From: Abelmoschus esculentus
Lineage: Eukaryota; Streptophyta; Magnoliopsida; Malvales; Malvaceae
Reading direction: 5' to 3'
DNA: 64,000 nucleotides
NCBI GenBank assembly: GCA_035048815.1
Contig: JAUCBN010000005.1
Span: forward strand, 13,976,517-14,040,516
Shown here: one piece after another, positions 10,987-21,014 of the stretch
How positions within the stretch are numbered: position 1 is the first letter of the stretch
Layout of the letters: every line of letters starts with the position of its first letter
Position numbers and translations under genes: made by a program
The notes under the pieces: generated by a model
Seen by the model: the letters and a program-made list of their open reading frames with translations, nothing else
Databases searched by the model: none
What the model was told of the DNA's origin: nothing

Positions 10987-12632
10987 ATGACCAAGGCCAA
11001 ACCTAGCAATCCACTGTACGAGATAGATCCAGAAATCGAGAGAACCTACCAAGGGTTGAGAAGAAAGATCCAAGAAGCCATGATAGTAAATCAAGGAAAC
11101 CAGAACCTACCTGCTGGCAATGAAGGCCTTCCACAGCAACCACTGCCGCGTAAGTTAACTATTAGAGATTTTCTGGTGAAGATCTGAATGGATTGAACCA
11201 TGGAGTTGTTACACCAGAGATAGGAGCAACCCACTTTGAACTCAAACCAGTGATGTTCAATATGCTTAATACTATTGGACAATTTAGTGGGTTTGCAACT
11301 GAACATGTCAGGCAACATCTCAAGTCCTTCATGGAAGTCTGCAACTCATTCAAAATTCAAGGAGTCTATGAAGACATTTTAAGATTAAAATTTTTGCCCT
11401 ATTCACTGAGGGATAGGGCCAAGACCTGGTTAAATAGCATTCCGGCAGGATCTATTAGATCTTTGAGTGAACTCTGCCGAGAATTCATTACGCGATTTAA
11501 CCCTACAAACTTGTATGATCGAATCCGTAATGAAAATACTTCTTTTCGATAAGCTGATGATGAACCTATGTACGAGGCTTGGGAACGCTACAGAGAGTTA
11601 CTAAACAAATGTCCATTACATAGATTTCCACTATGGACACAAGTAACCATGTTCTACAATGCTACCAATGCCGCAATAAGGATGATGTTAGATGCCTCGG
11701 CAAATGAAACACTCCTTGAAAAAGCTCCGGAAGAAGCTATTGAGATTTTGAACAAACTCGCAAGGAACGATTTTCAATTTCCTACTTTTAGGTGAGGAGG
11801 ATTAAGACGCCAAGCCACAGTGAATGAACTAGAAACTACCAATTTAGTGGCAGCAGAATTGGCATCTTTAACCAAGATGGTTCAGAACATGCAAGTACAG
11901 CAAAATACTCACGAGGTAAAAGTGATCAATTCTTCTGAGTATATGCATGATGAGGAATATGGTTTCTATGTGGGAAATTACAACCGGAACAACAATATGA
12001 TGTCAAATACATACAATCCGGCATGGAAAAAGCATTCAAATTTTTCATGGAGCAATCCTAATAATGCATTGAACCCCACTAACCAAGCCTCAGGTTATCA
12101 AAATACACTGCTGGAGCAGCATGTTCAGCAACCACTGTCACAGCAGTAGATGCATCAGCAACAACCTATAAACTCAGTAGAAAATACTCTCAAGGCCTTC
12201 ATAATGAAAACAAAATCATATATGGCAGAGAATAGTAGTTTCATGAAGAGAACTGATGACTTCGTGAATAGAATTGATATGAGGCTGCAAAATCAGGAAG
12301 TTGCTATTAAATCACTAGAAACTCAATTGGTCAATTTGCTCAAAAATAGAATACTAGATCACAGGGAGGACTACCTAGCAATACTGAAGTTGCTAAAGGA
12401 ATAGGCCATGAACAATGTAAAGCAATCACCACAAGAAGTGGCCTACAGCTTAAAGAGACAATGGGCAAGCCAGCATCCAAAGTTCCACCAGCAACACATG
12501 AGGAATCAGACAAGGAAGACTTGGATGCTGAACAAACTAAACATGAGAACACTTCCCCAGCAGAGAGCTCGACAACACATAAACTAATTGCTGAGACAGT
12601 AAGAAACACAGTGGTTCCAGGTATTAAATTCT
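10987..12632 (+). pseudogene. gag: Athila-type gag (broken)
   Basis: Gag builds the virus-like particle that packages element RNA. The N-terminal piece starts at ATG 10987 and keeps the IRDF motif before a frameshift near 11170. The capsid region (11193-11795) is recognisable from GATHFELKP, LPYSLRDRAKTWLNS, MYEAWERYRELLNKCP and the TPEEA-like motif KAPEEA, all typical of Athila gag. In-frame stops lie at about 11550 (TAA), 11793 (TGA) and 12147 (TAG), each one base from a sense codon. A glutamine-rich stretch follows, then after a frameshift near 12400 the conserved KAITTRSGLQLKE motif that sits between gag and protease in this lineage, and another stop at about 12631. Several independent lesions make this a dead copy. 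Family assignment is secure from motif order. Confidence 0.85.
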
Positions 12633-12655
12633 AAACCAAAGAAACCCTGGAAGAG

Positions 12656-13491
12656 ATGAGACCACCACCACCTTTCCCACAAAGGTTGAAAAAACAAAAA
12701 CAGGACCAACAGTTCAAAAAGTTCATGGATATTTTAAAGCAAGTCCATATCAACTTGCCATTTGTTGAGGTAATTGAACAAGTGCCCAACTATGCTAAAT
12801 TCTTGAAAGAAATTGTGTCTAAAAGAATGAAGCTAGGTGAGTTTGAAACAGTGGCATCAACTAAAGGATGCATGACAATGCTGCACAATCGCATGCCACC
12901 CAAACTGAAGGATCCTGGATGCTTTACAATACCTTGTGTGATTGGTAACAGTTATGAAGGAATGGCATTATGTGACCTAGGAGCAAGCATCAATCTCATG
13001 CCCAAATCAGTCTTTCAAAAGCTTGGAATAGGAAGGACAAAGCCTACGACAGTGTTGCTCCAACTTACGGATAGATCCTATGTGCATTCTGAAGGAAAAA
13101 TGGAGGACATATTGGTAAGGGTAGACAAATTTATTTTTCCTACCGACTTCCTTGTCCTTGACTGTGAAGCAGATGATAATGCACCGATCATCTTGGGAAG
13201 ACCTATCCTTGCTACTGGACAAACCTTAATTGATGTGGGAAATGGAGAGTGACAATGAGGGTCAATGACCAACAAGTCAAACTCAATGCATTCCACAAAT
13301 TGAAAAAATTTGATAATCCAGAAGAGTTCAAAGTCCTCCACACAACAGATGCGGACACCAAGATATCCTACCTCGGCAGCACGCTCGATAGATTATTTGG
13401 CAAGAAAATTAAGCCCGAGGTGGAGGCAGAAAATAAGGATGGACACAAAGCAGAAGGGAAAGGCCAACACTTGAAGAAAATTCTAGGCTAA
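12656..13491 (+). pseudogene. Athila-type aspartic protease region (broken at 13251)
   Basis: The segment starts with a proline-rich PPPPFPQRLKK motif, then the linker KFMDILKQVHINLPFVEV seen ahead of Athila proteases. The aspartic protease core is CDLGASINLMPKSVF (about 12970-13015), where DLGAS replaces the usual D-T/S-G, as is normal in Athila. The flap/loop equivalent ends with IILGRPILATG. A one-base deletion near 13251 (GAGTGACAATG where GAGTTGACAATG is expected) separates this from the TMRVNDQQV motif that normally follows in frame. That motif continues open to 13491. In a complete element reverse transcriptase would come next. Here the sequence becomes non-coding. Confidence 0.85.
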
Positions 13492-14027
13492 CAAGAGATA
13501 AGTAAATTGGGAGATGCATTTACATGCACTCCACCAGTAACATAATCTCTTTCCTTCTACTTTATTATATGAGGATTAGTTTTAAGTTTAGGATTTATGT
13601 TTTTATTTTTTTTAATTTTTGTTATTGATGTTTTTATTTTAAGTTTTTTTAGGACAATAAAAGCAAGAATAAGGGAGAAATAGTTCACAGTAGGAATTCT
13701 GCTGAGGCAGTAAACAGTATTAGAAGTCGCAACAATCCCATCAGGCAGAAATAGTGTAACGGCTATCTGCTGAGTCTTACGTCGCGACAGTAAATGCTAA
13801 CGGGCAATAAATGCAAAAACGGCTACAAAACAGCTAGTGGTTTAAACGGCTACAAGGCCGAGGCCTATATAAGCAGCATCATTCTCTTGAACTATTCACT
13901 CTTGCATTCTTGATTTCTTAGAATTCTACTAAATCTTGCTTTCACAATACTCTTTGCCTACTCACAAGTATTCTTAAAATTTTCAGAATCTATTCAAGAA
14001 AGTCTCAAATACTCCCAATCTTCATCC
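13492..14027 (+). other. Spacer between protease and second ORF, with TATA-like box
   Basis: There is no reverse transcriptase, RNase H or integrase similarity here, where an Athila pol should be. The first part (13550-13650) is T-rich. The second part carries a clear TATA-like box, CCTATATAAGC (about 13864-13874), about 160 bases before the ATG of the next ORF. The surroundings (GGCCGAGGCCTATATAAG) resemble the TATA region of the element's own 3' LTR (GGCCAAGCCTATATAAGG). It may be an internal promoter or a captured LTR fragment. Confidence 0.6.
13866..13872 (+). promoter_or_regulatory. Internal TATA-like box
   Basis: TATATAA sits in a GC-flanked context 156 bases upstream of the ATG at 14028, with a pyrimidine-rich leader between. 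The placement would suit separate expression of the second ORF. This is an inference from one motif. Confidence 0.4.
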
Positions 14028-14243
14028 ATGGCAGCATACAATCGTTTTGCCTCCGCCACTGTTGCAGACCGACTCAACAGATCTTTTGTTGCTCGACAAT
14101 TGTGGGAGGAGCAAGGGTTCCAACACAGTGAGGAAGAAAACTTCGGCATCGAACATTACTTGTTCAACAAGATTAAATATCAAGAACGAGATATTTTTTG
14201 CCTACAACCTCCCCAGGCAAAGGCCACCATAGTGCGAGATTTT
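14028..14243 (+). pseudogene. Second ORF of the Athila-like element, N-terminal part (interrupted)
   Basis: The open frame starts MAAYNRFASATVADRLNRS at a well-placed ATG and runs to IVRDF, where the nested gypsy sequence breaks in. Ending at VRDF is telling: in plant Transposase_32-type proteins, a V-R-E-F-Y motif begins the conserved domain, and that domain resumes at 15468. The function of this protein family in Athila-type elements is unknown. Older annotations call it env-like or putative plant transposon protein. Confidence 0.7.
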
Positions 14244-15455
14244 TGCACCTTGAGCAAAAATCTAAATTTGTTGGTAAAGTCTGGAAAGTCAGCAAACTTG
14301 CATTGTCTTTTTGGATGCGTTTCATGCATTTCTGGACAGAGTTGTCTTCTTACAAATTGACCGTCATTCAGTTACCTTTTCAACACATCTTGAAATGCAT
14401 CAATTGGATATCGGGAGCACCATCTATCTTACTATATTTTTTTTTCTTTATTTTCTTGTTGAATTTTCACGATGACTTCTCTTCCACGGTACTTTAATCT
14501 TTGATGAACTTCCTCCAATCATCAGTTTAGATTCAAGGGCGAATCTTTTTGAGGAGTGGGAGAATGATACATGTATGAGAGGCTAAAATAATGCACCTTG
14601 AGCAAAAATCTAAATTTGTTGGTAAAGTCTGGAAAGTCAGCAAACTTGCGTTGTCCTTTTAGATGGGTTTTGTGCATTTTTGGGCAGAGTTATCTTCCTA
14701 CAAATTACCGTCATTCAGTTACCTTTTTAATGCATCTTGAAACGCATCAATTGGATATCGGGAGCTCAAGATATGTTTGTTTAATTGAAGATTGTGCGTG
14801 CAAAAAACTGGATACGGGATTATTATAGGATTTTATAAAATCCAGCCCAAAAGCTACTATATAAAGTTTTTGGATGAATTAAACATTAAAATAAATTAAT
14901 TCAAAGCTGGATTATAAAGCTTTGACCATTTTTATTAATATTTTATTTAATTCCCTAAGTTCCTTTTAATTAGCTATCCATAAGCTGATTTTAAGGGATT
15001 TATTCTATTAAGCTATCCATATGCTAATATTTAGGGATTTATCAGCTATCTATTAGGCAATTCTAAGGTCTCCTTTAGACTATAAAAGAGGTAGACTCTT
15101 CTCTTGTAAAAAGACATGAAGAATATGAATTTTTGAGTTATAAAAACTCTTGGCCTTGGGCCATTTTATTTGCAAGGTTGTCACCTTGCTATTTTTCTTA
15201 TCAGAAGTCTTCTTCAACATAAGTACTTCAAGTTTGTATGAGGGAGATTATCTTCACACTCTCGCTTGCCTAAGCAATCGCGTTTAGGAGGATGAGTTAG
15301 AGCCGATTATGGTGTTTGCCTATCTAATTATGGATATGAGGGTGCCTAGGATAACAACATATCATCAATTCACCGGAGAGATTCGTTTCGTTTGCAGGTG
15401 TTTGCCTATTCAATCGTGATTAGGAGGGTGCCAAGGACAAATCTATCCAACATCA
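14244..15455 (+). mobile_element. Nested, internally deleted gypsy element
   Basis: A 174-bp direct repeat (14244-14418 and 14592-14765) marks parts of two LTRs of one element. Between them lies the end of a chromovirus-like polyprotein (LDSRANLFEEWENDTC, about 14529-14576) and a polypurine tract GAGGAGTGGGAGAA. The 3' LTR then begins TGATACATG at 14565 and probably ends CAACATCA at 15455 (891 bp). It has a TATA-like box TATAAAAGAGG at 15081. Most of the internal region, and the first ~27 bases of the left LTR, are missing. The polyprotein frame runs through the polypurine tract into the LTR, as in the CRM-like family of this window. The insertion splits the Athila second ORF. The right end is less certain because no target duplication could be recognised. 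Confidence 0.75.
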
Positions 15456-15467
15456 TACCACCACCAC

Positions 15468-16779
15468 CATCTATCCCGCTGTATATTTTATATCACCGAG
15501 CAAGGACAATCTCTACGTCCACTACCGAGGCAAGCTTGTCCACCTTGATGCCGAAGCAATCAGCGATTTCTATGGCCTCATACCCATCCGTGATGTTCAT
15601 GCCGAATTCGTGGAGGATGTCACCACTCAGGACTACGAGTTGATCAAAGATGACCTTTGTTACAACAATACCCCTTGGAAAACCGGTGCCCATAAAGGTT
15701 CTGTAACATGGCAAAGTATAAAGCCCGAGGCTAAGCTATGGTGTATCTTTGTCAAGAGACGTCTCATCCCCACCTCCCACAACAACACAGTGGACCGCAA
15801 GAGATTGGTGCTCATCCAATCCATCATCAACAAGAGGAGCATAAATGTTGGAGAGATTATTTTACGTGAAATACACGAGTGCGGTAAGAAGGAACATGGA
15901 CCTTTATATTTCCTTTGTTTAATCTCTAGTTTGTGCATTGCTACAGGAGTACAATAGAAGATACGGATGAATACACACCAAACAGACAAGGATGAACAAA
16001 AGAATTATGTCACAGAATTATGCAGATCACATAGGCAAAGCCTGTCCAGGCAACCCCTCAGTAGTTCACTGTCGACACTGCTATGGAGCCAGTACACGGC
16101 AGAGATGCCTGGCACTGCCCAAGCCATTACCGCAGCAAAACCCTACCAAGAGATTCTTTAGAGGATAACAGCTATTGACCTTCGCCAGCAGAGATACATG
16201 GAATATCAGAGAGAGTTCAAAATCACTCTTGCCCAAATGATGATTCAGAACTTCCCCAGTCAATGGGAGCAATTTCCAGAATTCCCTGCAAACATATTCG
16301 TCACAGCAGTGCCCTACACATAAACTACTCCAGCCCTAGGGCCGAGGCCATTCTTCTCCTTTAGATCACAACAACAGTTCCATGCAGCTGGCCCATCTAG
16401 GGCTGCAGATCCTGCCGCGGTATCATGTGCCAATAGAAGACTTTCCATGCGAAGGGAAGTCTTCAACACTCCCCCAAGATCTCCAATCCCAATGGGCAGT
16501 CTATCTGCTGAGATAGATGCCTATGTCAATCAGAGCTCAGACACTGCCAAGCCAAACATTCAGAATGCCGGGGCAGATCCAGAGAATGAAGGAGGAACAT
16601 AAATAATGAACACTGAAGATGAAGGAGGAGAAGAGGTTAATGCTCCCACGCAACGAGCAACACCAACGAGAGTTCAGCCACCAAGACGAGCAAAGCCATC
16701 GCCATCAGCAAGGGCACAACAATCAGCAGCGAGATCGAGAAAACAAATTGTGGAAGAAAGCTCTTCTAAATCATTATAA
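15468..16779 (+). pseudogene. Second ORF of the Athila-like element, Transposase_32-type domain and C-terminal part
   Basis: One reading frame can be followed from VYFISPSKDNLYV (about 15484) to a TAA at 16777, with four in-frame stops at about 15955, 16159, 16321 and 16600. The first 160 codons match the plant Transposase_32 domain pattern: YRGKLVHLDAEAISDFYGL, then LWCIFVKRRLIPTSHN, then RSINVGEIILREI, ending ISSLCIATGV. The rest is low-complexity, glutamine- and serine-rich, with a basic C-terminus near KPSPSARAQQSAARSRK. The domain is common downstream of pol in Athila-type elements; its biochemical role is not established. Despite the name, nothing shows transposase activity. Confidence 0.8.
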
Positions 16780-17602
16780 TTTCTCTTCTTTCTTTTATTT
16801 ATTGCTCATATAAAAAAATTTACTGCTTATATTTTGTTACCTACTGCCTACCTCTAAATTAAGCATTGAGGACAATGTTTGGTTTGAGTTTGGGGGTGTA
16901 GAGCCACTGCCGAGGCAATCTACTACCGCGGCCCTACCATAAAAATGAAATTTTTAGTGATAAAATTTTTTGTTTTATATCCATCACTTCACTTGAAATT
17001 GTTTCCCATACTCTTACACTGCCCATCATCAGTATTGTCTTAGTTTATTCTTGAAGACGATAGAAATCTTTCTTCTTACCATAGTTAGGTTCTGTTTTGA
17101 AGGCTTAATTATAGGATACTTAAGGAGAAAAACTTAAAAGCTTACTATATGTTGAACTTTAAAACACTTTTGGGACTTGTTTGGTTATAGGAATTCTTTT
17201 AATAAACTAATTAGGTGATAAAGACTTTGATCTTTTGAAAGGTGACTAGAGGTTCCTATCACTGGCTTTAGGAAATACTCTTCTTCATGCTAGAGGTGCC
17301 CGGAATTGGCTCAAGAAATTGTTGTTTAAACAAGAGTACACTAAATCCAAATCTATTTGTCTTGAACTTAGAGTTTATCTAAGAAGGCCCTTAATCAAAC
17401 TTGCCATAAAAACGTACATACACACTAACCTTATAGTTTGTCTTCTAGGTACACCCTTAGGTAACCGAAAGGTTAAGTCTAAATAATAGACATAGTTATG
17501 GTGGGGAGAATAGATGGAAATATAAGACCAAAGAAGAATAGAGTTTGACAAATTGATGGTTTGCATTGCTTGAGGACAAACAATAGTTCGAGTTTGGGAG
17601 TG
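16780..17602 (+). other. 3' untranslated region of the Athila-like element with two polypurine-tract modules
   Basis: There is no coding sequence here. Two similar modules occur: ATTGAGGACAATGTTT followed by GAGTTTGGGGGTGT (16864-16900), and CTTGAGGACAAACAATAG followed by GAGTTTGGGAGTGTG (17567-17604). The second abuts the 3' LTR and is the functional polypurine tract by position. The first is a duplicate 700 bp upstream. Confidence 0.7.
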
Positions 17603-18914
17603 TGATAAGTGCTCAACTCACCATCACTTTCTACACTTTTCATGGGCACTTATCATCAATTATACACCTACTTAAACCAATGCATGTACTTAATATAATA
17701 TATTTAGGGATGATGCTATTAAAGATAACATTTATAGAAAAGACATAATTTACTGCATTTTCATGTCTATGCAGGAACAAGTGTTGCTGCGGCAACAAAA
17801 TGAGGCTGAGGCAGGACCTGATGTCGAGGCAGAAGAAGATAAAAAGCAATATGGCAGGCAAACTAAGGAGAAAAATATGGAGAATGTTGCTGGACAAGAA
17901 GCCCAAGGATCGGAGTTGAACAATACATCAAAAGCCCAAGGATAAGGCTACGCGGGAAAAGCCTTCTAGAAGAATTAAACTTATAAATATTTAACCTATG
18001 TACATAACTTGTTATCTACTCCAAGTTGTACTCTATTTAGGAAAGGTTTGCCCTAGGCCAAGCCTATATAAGGCATAGCCGTCCAAGGGACTAAGAGAGC
18101 CGAATTTGAGAGAGTTTACCCTAGGAACAATTCTTTCCATCATGTTCTAAGCTTTCTTAGGGTCTAGGTGAAAGTTGTTGAGTATTAATTAGAGGAGATT
18201 GTATCTTGTTTCTTGTTTCAATGTAATAAAATATCAAAGTTTGCTTACTCTTTGCCATTCTTTGTTCTTGCATCCAAGCTGGGGAGAGAAGTTTGTAAGT
18301 AATCTATTTGTCTAGACTCGGGAGAGTTAGACTCATGAAAGGAGTAAGTGCGGTATTCAACTTAATTGGAGGATACTAACTCGGCCTAGGGATAGGTTGG
18401 AGTTTCAACGGCTAAAAGAAGTGTGAGACTGGTTGTTGATTATAATTGCTTAACGCCGGGAGGTATCATCAAGGACTGATCATCAACAGTGTTTCGACTT
18501 AGGAATAAGCGGAACCATCAAAGGACATTTTGCTGAACTTTGGTAAATTTTCCCAAGAGCAAGGGATTGCCGCGATAGAGAACACTACCGCTATCGAAGA
18601 AAGTAATCTGTAGTACTACCGAGGCAGTATAGTGCAATTGCATTAGATAGAAACATATCAATGAAATCTAGTATACAACACAAGTGGATCCTGCCCTCTT
18701 TCTCAAATTTGATCTCATCTTATTTAGTATCTTTTATTTAGTACAATCAACATCCAATTTACTTGTGTCTTTAATTTTGTCTTACAGAGCAAGAAGATCG
18801 AAGGAAGCATATTAAGTATACCAATCCCTGAGGAGATGATAACTCGATAAGACTTATCACTTATTACTTGCGACGTGTTCACTTGCACTAATTACGCATA
18901 TTTGACACGCATCA
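17603..18914 (+). mobile_element. 3' LTR of the Athila-like element
   Basis: This 1312-bp LTR starts TGATAAGTGCTC right after the polypurine tract and ends GACACGCATCA, followed directly by S2. It has a TATA-like box CCTATATAAGG near 18064 with an A/T-poor leader downstream. Its terminal ~53 bases match the 5' LTR remnant. Open frames inside it (for example 17763-17945) are not recognisable proteins. Confidence 0.85.
18064..18073 (+). promoter_or_regulatory. TATA-like box of the Athila 3' LTR
   Basis: CTATATAAGG lies about 460 bases inside the LTR, a normal location for a U3 promoter. Confidence 0.5.
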
Positions 18915-19339
18915 AACGTATACCGTGATGGACAAGCCCTCTCTTTGAGTGTATGTCATAATGAACGGTCCTTCTCTTTGAGCGTATACCGTGACGGACG
19001 ACCCCTCTCTTTGAGCGTATGTCGCGATGAAAGATCCCTCTCTTCGAGTGCATGCCATGGTGAACGGTCCCTCTATTTGAGCGTATACCATGATGAACGA
19101 CCCCACTCTTTCAGCGTATGTCGCTATGAATGACCCCTCTCTTCGAGTGCATGTCATAATTAATGGACCCTTTCTTAGAGCGTATACCGTGATGGACAGC
19201 CTCTCTCTTTGAGTGTATGTCGCGAAGAAAGACCCCTCTCTTCGAGTGCATGTCATGATTAGCGGTCCCTTTCTTAGAGCGTATACTGTGATAGACAACC
19301 CCTCTCTTTGAGCGTATGTTGCGATGAATGACCCCTATC
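18915..19339. repeat. Satellite S2 block
   Basis: About four trimers between the Athila 3' LTR and LTR-B, in the same orientation as every other S2 block. The reverse strand is open in two frames across most of it (18912-19298 and 19111-19341). Confidence 0.9.
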
Positions 19340-19673
19340 ATTTATCTCATTCTTTCATGCTTCATTTCACGCATGGGATCAAAGGTGAGTTACCTTACTG
19401 ATCTTAGTATTTATTACTTTTATATACTTTATAGTAAGCTACTTAATAGTTATTTATTTAGGCTATAAATATGAATAGTCAATATAACCACATTATTCAG
19501 TTTCAGTTTAGATCTAAATTTATATTAAGTTATTTTAAGTATTCTCATTATTTCTATTATTATGTTTTCTTCAAAGGACTTACCTACAGCTCAAGGAGTA
19601 AATATTAGCTCGGTGTCAGCTCAGTCAGCTCAGTGAGCTTAGAAGAAGCAAAACGAAAGGTAATGCTAGAAAC

Positions 19674-19856
19674 TGATACGATCACAACCAACAATGAATC
19701 AAAAAAATTTCCTATTGGACCTATGACTCGTGCTAAAACCAAGAAATTTCAAGAGGCCATGGGAAATCTATTTATTCAAGGCTGGAAATTAGAGAATGCA
19801 ACACCAACTATGTTGGAACAATACAGCCTCCTACTTGTGCATGAGTTTGCATGAGT
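19674..19856 (+). CDS. LTR-encoded C-terminal tail of the CRM-like polyprotein (isolated in a solo LTR)
   Basis: The first 60 codons of LTR-A encode the end of the element's polyprotein, from DTITTNNES through FPIGPMTRAKTKKFQE to LLVHEFA and a stop. In the complete element this is fused to integrase (36015-36195). In CRM-type elements the integrase tail is known to run into the 3' LTR and to carry a motif proposed to guide insertion into centromeric chromatin. The GPMTRAK segment occupies that place here. In this solo LTR the frame is still open from the LTR border, and an upstream in-frame extension into LTR-B starts with MSLEEAKRK (19633). It is not expected to be a functional gene alone. 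Confidence 0.6.
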
Positions 19857-21004
19857 TCTTTCTTAAGTTTTTAAATTTAATTTCAGCATGTGTGCATGAA
19901 TAAATAATGCTTGATATTCATTTAAGCATGTTAGTTCAATTAAGTTCATTAGTTTAATTAATGCATGATAGTTCACTTAAAGCATGTTAGTTTTCTTATG
20001 TTTATGAGTTCATTTAGTGTGTGGATTAATTAATTAAACTAGATCATTCAATGTAACTAGTTTCATTAATTAAACTAGCTCATTAAATATGTTTCATGCT
20101 TTCACTTTTATTTTATTGAATAAAGATGTTATCTAATGGTTGCTTATATTTTCATCTAGGGTATTCATTTGGGATCAAATGGCTGATCATTTTCTACAAG
20201 AATGATAAGTCATTTACTACCAATTAAAGACACTTGAAGACACCATGATGGCTGATCAGTTTCAAGACATTCAAGGGAGATTTGCGCACCACTTAAAGGC
20301 TTTCAGTTTCAGCAAGAAAACAATGCATTGAAGAGCTCCTAAATACACCACTTAAAGAGGCACTTAAAGACTACTTAAGAGCTACTTAATCCTCCATAAA
20401 GTTTATCAGTTTTTAACAGAGAAGACATGCAATGAAAGCCTTCATTATCAGCACATAAGGGAGAGTAAAGGCAAGAATTAAAGCAACACTTAAGGAGGGA
20501 GTTCAAGGAATATCAGTCAACTTGTTCACCATTTTTGGATTGGATACGAGCATATTTGAGTTTTGAGGTCTTCTTCAAACATATTCCTCTATTTCTTAGA
20601 TTTCCAACGCACTTTGAATCACCTCAATCCGATATCAGGATCTTAAGATATGATTAAATTAGTGAAGACAGTGCATGCTGGAAATTCAGTACGCGAATAG
20701 TCACAAGATGCTTGTTCAACAAATTCAAGAGGCCATTCAATTGCTGAATTCAATGCTTTATCAACAGACCATTAAAGGAGGATGAATGACAACTTAATCA
20801 AGTTCATTAGCCCAAGAATTTCTCCATGTGGATGATATGTATGTCTACATTCATCTTACGAATGTCCACATTCATCCTTGTTAGATCAAACCTTTTTGGT
20901 TGTCAATTGGAGATAGGATAACCTACAAATTAATAGGCCTTTAACACCAGAATAATGAGTCTTTAATCTTTGTCTAGGCTAATCAATTTGTTGTTGTCTT
21001 ACAC

Positions 21005-21014
21005 CTATAAATAG
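21005..21014 (+). promoter_or_regulatory. TATA-like box of solo LTR-A
   Basis: CTATAAATAG inside the near-palindrome CCTATAAATAGG, conserved at 34855-34864 (minus strand) in the CRM-like 3' LTR. Confidence 0.6.

Larger units (their letters stand above)
10819..18914 (+). mobile_element. Athila-like Ty3/gypsy element lacking reverse transcriptase, with nested gypsy insertion
   Basis: Order on the plus strand: 53-bp remnant of the 5' LTR, tRNA-Asp primer-binding site, gag, protease, a 0.5-kb spacer, a second ORF of the plant Transposase_32 type (split by a nested gypsy remnant), two polypurine-tract modules, and a 1312-bp 3' LTR. The two LTR ends match (CACTTATT, then GTGTTCACTTGCACTAATT, then GACACGCAT). 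No reverse transcriptase, RNase H or integrase is found between protease and the second ORF, so the copy could not replicate by itself. In known Athila elements an extra ORF follows pol. Here pol is absent and the extra ORF follows protease directly. The right LTR end lies in S2. The missing left LTR prevents checking of a target duplication. Confidence 0.85.

Noticed and set aside
15493..15989. Reverse-strand frames at 15493-15714 and 15660-15989
   Set aside because: They are shadows of the Transposase_32-type domain on the plus strand.
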